8,116 nucleotides of DNA, taken from contig DASWMP010000031.1 in the NCBI GenBank assembly GCA_036399695.1, forward strand, positions 1-8,116. Direction: 5' to 3'. Each line of letters opens with the position of its first letter. Within the stretch, counting starts at the first letter, position 1. The position numbers and the translations under genes were made by a program. The notes beneath the pieces were generated by a model, which was not told the DNA's origin, did not search any database, and saw only the letters and a program-made list of their open reading frames with translations. This DNA comes from DASVEE01 sp036399695 (GTDB lineage Bacteria > Acidobacteriota > Thermoanaerobaculia > Gp7-AA8). Below are positions 1 to 7,599 of the stretch, in pieces.

Positions 1-24
1 CCGCCAACCGCCCAACTCCCAGTG
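1..24. repeat. Right end of a heptamer-type repeat element (partial)
   Basis: The window opens with CCGCCAA, then an eight-base variant CCGCCCAA, then CTCCCAGTG. This matches the right-hand end of the large element downstream of glgX, where CTGCCAA units run into CTCCCCAGTG at 2382-2391. The shared tail, CAACTCC(C)CAGTG, indicates a second member of the same dispersed family whose body lies to the left of the window. The two members would then sit on either side of glgX. Only about 24 bases are visible, so the size of this copy is unknown. Confidence 0.7.
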
Positions 25-62
25 GCAAGGCCTTTGCGGAGCCCGCGTGCGAGTCCTGCATC

Positions 63-70
63 GAAAGGAA
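63..70 (+). promoter_or_regulatory. Ribosome binding site of glgX, fixing a GTG start
   Basis: The purine-rich GAAAGGAA ends seven bases before the GTG at 78. It supports GTG as the true start, and the protein read from there begins with a typical GlgX N-terminus. No convincing -10/-35 pair is visible in the short leader after the repeat tail at 1-24. Confidence 0.75.
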
Positions 71-77
71 ATCCGCA

Positions 78-2180
<2,103 letters not shown>

Positions 2181-2186
2181 AAATAG

Positions 2187-2391
2187 TTGGCGGTTGGCAG
2201 TTGGCGGTTGGCAGTAGCGGTTGGCAGTTGGCGGTTGGCGGTTGGCGGTTGGCGGTTGGCGGTTGGCGGTTGGCGGTTGGCGGTTGGCAGTTGGCGATTG
2301 GCAGTTGGCGGTTGGCAGTTGGCGGTAGCGGTTGCCAGCGGGATCCGTCCCTACTGCCAACTGCCAACTGCCAACTGCCAACTCCCCAGTG
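2187..2391. repeat. Heptamer tandem repeat with inverted arm (TTGGCRG / CTGCCAA)
   Basis: Starting six bases after the glgX stop there are 19 seven-base units, TTGGCGG or TTGGCAG with one TTGGCGA. They are broken by two six-base units TAGCGG (2215-2220 and 2326-2331) and followed by a variant TTGCCAG. A unique core (2339-2353) leads to four perfect inverted units CTGCCAA (2354-2381) and the tail CTCCCCAGTG. The last four forward units (2298-2325) can pair with the inverted arm over 28 positions. TAG (2326-2328) with CTA (2351-2353) extends this to about 31 pairs. GGGA/TCCC (2340-2343 and 2348-2351) could instead cap the loop. The array reads through in several frames, but the resulting Trp/Leu/Ala/Val/Gly- or Pro/Thr/Ala/Asn-rich peptides are artefacts of the repeat. 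It contains no gene. Confidence 0.95.
2298..2381 (+). terminator. Possible 3'-end hairpin of the glgX transcript
   Basis: The four inner heptamers and the inverted CTGCCAA arm would form a roughly 31-pair stem in glgX read-through RNA. No T-run follows, so this is not a classical intrinsic terminator. It could be an RNA-stabilising 3' structure, an attenuator or a Rho-associated end. Its position between glgX and the unrelated rhodanese gene is the only argument for a termination role. Confidence 0.3.
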
Positions 2392-2418
2392 ACGTCTTCC
2401 CGCCTCACGCGTCACAAT
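2389..2418 (+). promoter_or_regulatory. Candidate promoter of the rhodanese-mauE operon, leaderless type
   Basis: GTGACG (2389-2394, four of six matches to TTGACA) and CACAAT (2413-2418, four of six matches to TATAAT) are separated by 18 bases. The ATG follows the -10-like hexamer after exactly six bases, so transcription would begin at or next to the start codon. There is no Shine-Dalgarno sequence before 2425. The M16C gene has the same layout. The -35-like hexamer overlaps the last bases of the heptamer element. Confidence 0.42.
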
Positions 2419-2424
2419 GACGCC

Positions 2425-3219
2425 ATGAAGCTCCGTAACCCCTGGGTTCAGGCCGCTGCCATCGTCGCGGTCGCTTTGCTCTTCGCCGTCGTCGCGAATG
2501 CCTTTGCCGGGCGCACACGCAAGCTCGTCCTTCCGGGCTACTACCCGAACGCGCTGCGCGTCCCCAAACAGGCACGCACCACCGCGGCGACAACGTCACC
2601 AGCGATGACGCCGGTGACGACTCCCGCCGCCACGGCCACGACCGGGACCGTCGCTCAGTCCCCCGCGCCGGGACAGCCTCCCATCGCCATCCCCACGTCC
2701 ACCATCGAACGCCCCGCCGGCACTCCGGCGACGACCGCGACCATTCCGCCGCCGGCCGTCACCGCAACCACGACCACGGCGGCCCCGGCACCTCAGCCGG
2801 TCCCGGCTCCCGCGGTCGCCGAAAAGACGCCGATCGAGCGCTTCCCGCCGCATCCGGACAAGGCGTCCGTCGAGCTGCACGGCGACGACGTCGCCTGGCT
2901 GCACGGCAAAGGTGTCCTGTTCCTCGACGCCCGCCGCTCCTCGATCTTCGAACAGGGACACATTGCCGGCGCGCGGTCCTTCTCGGTGTGGGAATCGGAC
3001 ATCGACGACAAGGTCAACAAGCTGTATGAGGAGCGGGGCGATCCGCGCGAGCAGAACCTCCCGATCGTCATCTACTGCTCGGGCGGCGATTGCGAGGATT
3101 CGCACATGCTCGCCCAGAAGCTCTGGGGCCTGCAGTTCAACAACATCTATGTGTACAAGGATGGATTCCCCGATTGGCAGAAACGGAATGGCGCCGTGAA
3201 GACCGGAGCGGCGCAGTGA
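2425..3219 (+). CDS. Membrane-anchored periplasmic rhodanese-domain protein
   Basis: This 264-residue protein has a short basic N-terminus (Lys2, Arg4) and a hydrophobic segment at about 8-28, then a low-complexity Thr/Pro/Ala linker (about 51-132) and a C-terminal rhodanese domain (about 135-260). The N-terminus predicts an inside-to-outside anchor, or a signal peptide, placing the domain in the periplasm. Rhodanese features are LDAR at 167-170, QGHIAGARS at 177-185, and the active-site strand and loop IVIYCSGGDCEDS with the catalytic cysteine at 218. A second cysteine (223) lies in the same loop, where many rhodaneses carry Arg or Lys. The family moves sulfane sulfur through a cysteine persulfide. 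The ATG at 2425 was chosen because upstream in-frame starts lie inside the repeat and the anchor begins right after this ATG. The next gene overlaps it by four bases. The natural substrate cannot be told from sequence. Confidence 0.9.
   Translation: MKLRNPWVQAAAIVAVALLFAVVANAFAGRTRKLVLPGYYPNALRVPKQARTTAATTSPAMTPVTTPAATATTGTVAQSPAPGQPPIAIPTSTIERPAGTPATTATIPPPAVTATTTTAAPAPQPVPAPAVAEKTPIERFPPHPDKASVELHGDDVAWLHGKGVLFLDARRSSIFEQGHIAGARSFSVWESDIDDKVNKLYEERGDPREQNLPIVIYCSGGDCEDSHMLAQKLWGLQFNNIYVYKDGFPDWQKRNGAVKTGAAQ
3205..3208 (+). promoter_or_regulatory. Internal ribosome binding site for translational coupling
   Basis: GGAG lies seven bases before the GTG at 3216, inside the end of the rhodanese gene. 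The GTG overlaps the rhodanese TGA as GTGA. This choice of start gives a normal MauE-type N-terminus and suggests the two proteins are made in coordinated amounts. Confidence 0.65.
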
Positions 3220-3689
3220 CGAAGTACCTCTCGCACCCCTGGCTCACCGTCCGCGTTCAGATCGCCCTCGGCGCGATCTTCATCGCCGCCGCGCTCCCGA
3301 AGGTGACGGACCCGCCCTCCTTCGCCCACATGATCTACAACTACCGCATCCTCCCGGCGCCGCTGATCAACATCACGTCGCTGGTCATGCCGTGGGTCGA
3401 GATCTTCGCCGGCCTGGCCCTGATCGTGGGCGTCTGGAAGACGGCCGCCCGCAATCTCATCGCCGCGATGCTCGTCATCTTCATCATCGCCATCTCCGTC
3501 AACCTCGCCCGCGGCAACGCCATCGACTGCGGCTGCTTCGACGTATCCGCCGCCGGCAAGTCGTGGGAGGAACGCATCACCGACATGAAGTTCGTGATCC
3601 TCCGCGACATCGGCATGCTCCTGATGGTGGCCCAGCTCTGGTGGGCGGATCGCAACCGCCGCGACGACGGACTCACCATCGCTCCCTGA
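3216..3689 (+). CDS. MauE/DoxX-family four-helix membrane protein, redox-associated
   Basis: This 157-residue protein has four hydrophobic segments at about 11-30, 51-73, 79-97 and 126-143. ALPKVTDPPSFAHMIYNYRILP (23-44) and a DCGCF motif (Asp104-Phe108, with Cys105 and Cys107) are typical of MauE/DoxX-like proteins. MauE itself is needed for maturation of disulfide-rich methylamine dehydrogenase, but relatives are widespread in bacteria without that enzyme, and no mau genes are present here. Basic residues near both termini and between helices 2 and 3 predict cytoplasmic ends, which puts the CxC motif in the periplasmic loop between helices 3 and 4. That is the same side as the rhodanese domain coded just upstream. 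A shared role in thiol, persulfide or disulfide chemistry is inferred. DoxX-family thiosulfate-linked quinone reduction is an alternative. Confidence 0.88.
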   Translation: MTKYLSHPWLTVRVQIALGAIFIAAALPKVTDPPSFAHMIYNYRILPAPLINITSLVMPWVEIFAGLALIVGVWKTAARNLIAAMLVIFIIAISVNLARGNAIDCGCFDVSAAGKSWEERITDMKFVILRDIGMLLMVAQLWWADRNRRDDGLTIAP

Positions 3690-3709
3690 TCACAGGAGAA
3701 CGCATCCCT

Positions 3710-3748
3710 GAGTGCGGCGGCGGGCGGTGGCGACCCGCCACCGCATTC
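3710..3748. repeat. REP-like palindrome with two alternative hairpins
   Basis: Beginning 20 bases after the mauE-like stop, this G/C-rich stretch can pair in two ways. The first pairs GAGTGCGG (3710-3717) with CCGCATTC (3741-3748), and GGCGGG (3719-3724) with CCCGCC (3734-3739). That gives a 14-pair stem with one C/A mismatch and one possible G-U pair. The second is a perfect nine-base hairpin, GCGGTGGCG (3724-3732) with CGCCACCGC (3736-3744), over a three-base loop. No T-run follows. The compact palindrome and GGAATGCGG-type end resemble dispersed intergenic REP-like elements. A terminator or mRNA-stabilising role is possible. Confidence 0.7.
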
Positions 3749-3784
3749 CAGGATCAACCGACTCGTCCCACGACACACTTCCGT

Positions 3785-3814
3785 AACACACCCGTCTCAC
3801 CTTCTCCTTACAAT
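3785..3814 (+). promoter_or_regulatory. Candidate promoter of the M16C gene, leaderless type
   Basis: TACAAT (3809-3814) matches five of six bases of the -10 consensus and ends exactly six bases before the ATG at 3821. A weak AACACA (3785-3790) lies 18 bases upstream of it. No purine-rich ribosome binding site is visible before the ATG, and the upstream stretch is pyrimidine-rich (CTTCTCCTT). Transcription would start at or within a base or two of the ATG. Confidence 0.5.
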
Positions 3815-3820
3815 CCCGGC

Positions 3821-6800
3821 ATGCGACCGCTGGCTCTCGCCGTGATCATCATGTGTGCTGTCTCTCTTTCTCTCTCCGCTGCTCCTCCCGCTGACGTCAA
3901 TCTCGGCAAGCTGACCAAAGGCCAGCTCGTGAATGGTTTCGACGTCAGCTCCATTTACGTCGACGCCGCGGACAAACCGATCGGGGGACGTTTCGTCCAC
4001 CGCCGGTCCGGCTTCACCCTCGACCTGCTGCAGATCGAATCGGCTCCGCAGGGATTCACCTGGGTGAACAGCTTCCCGGTGGGCGATCAGGGGGAACCGC
4101 ACACGCAGGAGCACCTGCTCCTCGGCAAAGGCACGACCGGCCGCTCCTTCGCCGCGCTCGACACGATGTGGCTCTCGGGCTCGTCCGCCTTCACGATGCA
4201 GTGGCGCACCATCTACCACTTCAATACCAGCGCAGGCGCCGACACCTTCTTCGACCTCCTCGGCGCGGAGCTGAACGCGCTGCTCCATCCGAACTACTCG
4301 GATGAAGAGATCCGCCGAGAGGTCCGCCACTTCGGCACCACGACCAATCCCGACGGCACGCTGCGGCTCGAAGAGAAGGGCTCGGTCTACAACGAGATGA
4401 CGAGCTCCAGCGCGAACCCGTTCCGCGTGCTGTTCCGCGAAGCCGGCCATCTCGTCTACGGCCGCAAGCACCCGCTCTCCTACAACTCCGGCGGCGAGCC
4501 TTCCGGCATCCGCACCATGCAGCCGCAGGACATCCGCGACTTCCACGCCGCCAACTACTACCTGGCGAACATGGGCATCATCGCCGCGTTCCCGAAGAGC
4601 GTCCCGCTCCACACGATCCTCGAGCGGACGAACGGCATCCTCAACAAGGTCGAGCCGGAAGGAAAGAAGCGGCAGCCGACCACCGCCACGGCACTCCCGG
4701 CGCCGCAGGCTTCCCCCGCGGGTACGATCAGCGTCGCCGAATACCCGCACCGCAACGACCAGCAGCCCAGCCCTGTCTCGGTGATCTGGCCGGCGAACCG
4801 CGAGCTCTCGGCGAATGACGTGATCCTGGCCGAGCTCTTCGCCTCCACGTTCGCCGGCGACGCCACCTCGAACCTCTACAAGACGTTCATCGACAGCAAG
4901 ACCCGGACGCTCGACATCGGCGCCACCGGCGTGTTCGCAAACGTCGACCGCGACCAGGGCAACCCGATCGCCATCATCTTTCAGAACGTCAACGTCGCCA
5001 ACCTCACGAACGAGAAGCTCGCGCAGGTGCGCCAGAAGGTGCAGGACGAGCTGACGCGAATCGCCGCGCTGCCGGACGGCTCGCCCGAGCTGAAGGAGTT
5101 CAACGCCCGCGTGTCCAGCCGTCTCGCCGAGACGGAGCGCGATCTGGCGAACTTCGTCAATTCGCCGCCGGCCTGGGGCTTCCGCAACACCAACTCGAGC
5201 TGGATGGAGCAACTGCTCTTCCTCGAGAAGACGCCGGAGTTCCGCAAGTCTCTCGTGCTCGAGCCGCAGATCGAATTCGCGCGCGCGCAGCTCGCCAGCG
5301 AGAAGAACGTCTGGCGCGATGCCCTCACCCGCTGGAAGCTGACGACGACCGTGCCGTACGTCGCCGCTGCAAAGCCGAGCCCTGCCCTGCTGCAGCGCGA
5401 AGAAGCGGAGCGCGTCGCCCGCGCGAACGCCGAAGCCGCGCGACTGGCGAAGCAATACAACCTCGCCGAGACGCAGACGCAGGAAGCGCTGAAGCGATAC
5501 AACGTTGAATACGAAGCGATCGGCGCGAAAATCGAAGCCGACGCGAAGTCGCTCACACCGCCCGCCTTCGTCAAGAACCCGCCGCTCTCGATCGACGAAG
5601 ACCTCCGCTACACCACGGCGAAGCTCGAATCAGGTGTGCCGATCGTGACGTCCACGTTCGACAGCATGACCAGCGCGACGCTCGGCCTGGCCCTCCGCGC
5701 CGACCGCGTACCGCGCGAGCAGCTCCGCTACCTCTCGCTGCTGCCGGCGCTGCTCACGCGCGTCGGCGTCATCGAGAACGGCAAGCCCGTCTCCTATGAC
5801 GAGATGTCCGAGCGGCTGCGCAACGAGATCCTGAACCTGAACGCCGGCTTCACCACGAACCCCCGCACGGAGCGCGTCGAGCTGATCGTCCGCGGTTCGG
5901 GGCTCGGGCAGCAGGAATTCGAGCGCTCCATGCAGTGGATGAACCTCGTCCTGCATCACCCGGACTGGCGTCCCGAGAACCTCGCCCGCATCCGCGACGT
6001 CGTCGACCAGTCGCTCAGCAACCTGCGCAACACCATGCAGGGCTCCGAGGAGTCGTGGGTCAACAATCCGGCCAATGCGTACCGGATGCAGCACAACGCG
6101 GCGTTCCTGGCCGCCGACTCGTTCCTCACCCGTACGCACAACGCGCTGCGCCTCAAGTGGCTGCTGCGCGAAGCACCGGCTGCCGACCGCGAGACGCTGT
6201 CCTCCTTCCTGACGGGCCTCTCGACGAAGGCTGCCAACCGCGCCGACCTCAAGGCCATGCTTGCGAAACCGGAGTCGCTGGGCACGTTCTCCGACGCCGC
6301 GCGCCCGATTGCTACGGAGCTGGCGAAGGACCTCGACCTGGCGCTCCTCGAGATCCCGGACAGCAGCCTCGCCGCCGACTGGACGTATCTCGTCACGGCA
6401 TTGCGGGATGACCTCCTGACCCCTTCGTCGACAGCGCTGGCGAACCTCGACGCCGTCCGCCGCACGATCCTCCGCACCAGCGGCGCACGGATGTTCCTCG
6501 TCACGAATCCGACGATCCAGAAGGCGACGGCCGGCCGCATCGCGTCGCTCGCTGCTTCGCTGGACAAGAGCGCCGCGCCTGCACTGCCGGCCAGCAAGAC
6601 CCGCCTCGTCGACCAGCGCCTCGCCGCCCGCGACAGCAGCGCGACGGCCCCGGTCTATGTCGGCCTGCTCGCCCCGAACATGAAGGGGGGCGTCATCATC
6701 ACGTCCGTCCCGTCGGTGCACTTTGCCGACCTCGATCGCGAGAAGCAGCTCGACTTCCTCGCCTCGCGCCTGTACGCCGCGTATGGCGCGCACGGCGTCT

Positions 6801-7330
6801 TCCTCAAGACGCTCGCCGCCGGCCTCGCCTACAGCAACGGCCTGCGCGGGTCCGTCTCCTCGGGACGCATCGGCTACTACGCCGAGCGCACCCCCGAGAT
6901 CCCGCAGACCGTCCGCTACGTGGTCAACATCCTCAAGACCGCCGAGCGCGATCCCCGTCTCGGCGACTACGCCATCGCCCAGGTCTTCGGGGAAAGCCGC
7001 GCCGCCGCGACGTACGAATCCCGCGCCGAGAACATGGCCGCCGACATCGCCGACGGCCAGACCCCGGAGCAGGTCCGCAGGTTCCGCTCGTCCATCCTCG
7101 AGCTGCGCAAAGACCCGGAGCTCGGCAACAAGCTCTTCGAGCGCAAAGACGCCGTCTACGGCCGCATGCTCCCCGGCTACAACGTGAAGGGCAAAGACGT
7201 GGCCGACGCCTACTACTTCACCATCGGCCCCGACAAACAGCTCGACGCCTGGGAGACCTACCTCCGCGAAAGCGAAGGCCAGGAGACAAAGCTGTACCGG
7301 CTCTACCCCCGCGACTTCTGGCTGCCCTAG
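3821..7330 (+). CDS. Exported M16C-type zinc metalloprotease (PreP-like)
   Basis: This 1169-residue protein begins with a Sec-type signal peptide (hydrophobic at about 4-20, likely cleaved near Ala20/Ala21), so it should act in the periplasm or outside the cell. The inverted zinc motif HxxEH is intact as His94-Thr-Gln-Glu97-His98. SVYNEM places the third zinc ligand at Glu192, 95 residues after Glu97, a spacing close to that of PreP/falcilysin M16C enzymes. A second M16 lobe lacking the zinc motif covers about 300-500. A charged Ala/Glu/Arg helical segment at about 524-575 fits the hinge joining the two halves of a clam-shell protease. The C-terminal half holds GLAY (1001-1004), probably matching the substrate-binding GGAYG loop. 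Such enzymes degrade unfolded peptides enclosed between the halves. At 1169 residues it is longer than the roughly 970-1000 usual for PreP. The start at 3821 is chosen for the signal peptide and TACAAT box; longer in-frame reading into the mauE-like gene is spurious. Confidence 0.93.
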   Translation: MRPLALAVIIMCAVSLSLSAAPPADVNLGKLTKGQLVNGFDVSSIYVDAADKPIGGRFVHRRSGFTLDLLQIESAPQGFTWVNSFPVGDQGEPHTQEHLLLGKGTTGRSFAALDTMWLSGSSAFTMQWRTIYHFNTSAGADTFFDLLGAELNALLHPNYSDEEIRREVRHFGTTTNPDGTLRLEEKGSVYNEMTSSSANPFRVLFREAGHLVYGRKHPLSYNSGGEPSGIRTMQPQDIRDFHAANYYLANMGIIAAFPKSVPLHTILERTNGILNKVEPEGKKRQPTTATALPAPQASPAGTISVAEYPHRNDQQPSPVSVIWPANRELSANDVILAELFASTFAGDATSNLYKTFIDSKTRTLDIGATGVFANVDRDQGNPIAIIFQNVNVANLTNEKLAQVRQKVQDELTRIAALPDGSPELKEFNARVSSRLAETERDLANFVNSPPAWGFRNTNSSWMEQLLFLEKTPEFRKSLVLEPQIEFARAQLASEKNVWRDALTRWKLTTTVPYVAAAKPSPALLQREEAERVARANAEAARLAKQYNLAETQTQEALKRYNVEYEAIGAKIEADAKSLTPPAFVKNPPLSIDEDLRYTTAKLESGVPIVTSTFDSMTSATLGLALRADRVPREQLRYLSLLPALLTRVGVIENGKPVSYDEMSERLRNEILNLNAGFTTNPRTERVELIVRGSGLGQQEFERSMQWMNLVLHHPDWRPENLARIRDVVDQSLSNLRNTMQGSEESWVNNPANAYRMQHNAAFLAADSFLTRTHNALRLKWLLREAPAADRETLSSFLTGLSTKAANRADLKAMLAKPESLGTFSDAARPIATELAKDLDLALLEIPDSSLAADWTYLVTALRDDLLTPSSTALANLDAVRRTILRTSGARMFLVTNPTIQKATAGRIASLAASLDKSAAPALPASKTRLVDQRLAARDSSATAPVYVGLLAPNMKGGVIITSVPSVHFADLDREKQLDFLASRLYAAYGAHGVFLKTLAAGLAYSNGLRGSVSSGRIGYYAERTPEIPQTVRYVVNILKTAERDPRLGDYAIAQVFGESRAAATYESRAENMAADIADGQTPEQVRRFRSSILELRKDPELGNKLFERKDAVYGRMLPGYNVKGKDVADAYYFTIGPDKQLDAWETYLRESEGQETKLYRLYPRDFWLP

Positions 7331-7460
7331 GACCAATGGGACAGATGGGACCAATGGGACGAATGATGGGCTGCTGACGGGATGGCGCTTGTGCCAGCCC
7401 GAGAGTCGTCACGGCATTGCGGCCAATCATGGCGTCCCATAGGTCCCATAGGTCCCATTG
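7330..7460. repeat. Nonamer tandem repeat with inverted arm (CAATGGGAC / GTCCCATAG)
   Basis: A nine-base periodicity starts at the last base of the M16C stop codon, with four GGACCAATG-type units through 7365. Read as CAATGGGAC, three units occupy 7334-7360. Three inverted units follow, GTCCCATAG twice and GTCCCATTG once, at 7434-7460. The outer pair is perfect, and the 27-base arms pair at 24 positions. Between them, about 73 bases add smaller stems: ATGAT (7363-7367) with ATCAT (7426-7430), TGACG (7375-7379) with CGTCA (7407-7411), and TGGC (7383-7386) with GCCA (7393-7396). The design parallels the heptamer element but the unit is unrelated. Repeat-derived Trp-Asp-Leu or Met-Gly peptides in other frames are artefacts. 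Confidence 0.88.
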
Positions 7461-7599
7461 TTCTCCCGCCGCGCGCGCGCCAGAACCCCCGTCGAAAATC
7501 ACCCCTCGCCGCGGTGACCATTCGGTAAACGCCCCACTCGGCGGTTACGTGTCGTGTCCATTCATCGTCGAACTTCTGAACGATTGAAAGGGGACCGGA
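7461..7599. other. Leader region of the secreted-protein gene, with GC run and inverted repeat
   Basis: No gene is seen here. A (GC)5 run lies at 7471-7480. GTAAACGCC (7525-7533) and GGCGGTTAC (7540-7548) form a nine-base inverted repeat with one mismatch around a six-base loop. This could be an operator or a 5' leader hairpin about 50 bases before the next start. No convincing -10/-35 pair was found. AAAGGGGA at 7587-7594 is a strong ribosome binding site five bases before the ATG at 7600. Confidence 0.5.

Noticed and set aside
2187..2391. CRISPR array
   Set aside because: The units are seven bases long and contiguous, with no unique spacers of regular length and no cas genes nearby.
2187..2420. 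Repeat protein coded by the heptamer array (Leu-Ala-Val-Gly-Gly-Trp-Arg periodicity)
   Set aside because: Any seven-base array with no stop stays open in several frames. The peptides have no start context and read equally well on both strands.
2332..2424. In-frame upstream starts for the rhodanese gene inside the repeat
   Set aside because: The added residues are translated repeat units, no ribosome binding site supports them, and the membrane anchor begins directly after the ATG at 2425.
3710..3748. Classical intrinsic terminator after the mauE-like gene
   Set aside because: The stem is strong, but the following bases (CAGGATCAACC) have no T-run.
3712..3786. Small open frame (GTG start, 24 codons) after an AGGAG at 3694-3698
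   Set aside because: The spacing to the GTG is 13 bases, the product is Arg-rich and coded by the palindrome, and the frame shows no sign of coding selection.
3392..3820. In-frame N-terminal extension of the M16C protein
   Set aside because: It would overlap the mauE-like gene in another frame, giving Arg/Pro/His-rich nonsense, and would bury the signal peptide that starts at 3821.
5630..7354. Long open frame on the minus strand opposite the M16C gene
   Set aside because: It mirrors the codon pattern of the sense gene, is rich in Val/Glu/Arg/Gly without any motif, and begins in the nonamer repeat.
7218..7502. Minus strand frame with Trp-Asp-Leu repeats
   Set aside because: The repeated residues come from the nonamer array, and the rest overlaps the 3' end of the M16C gene.
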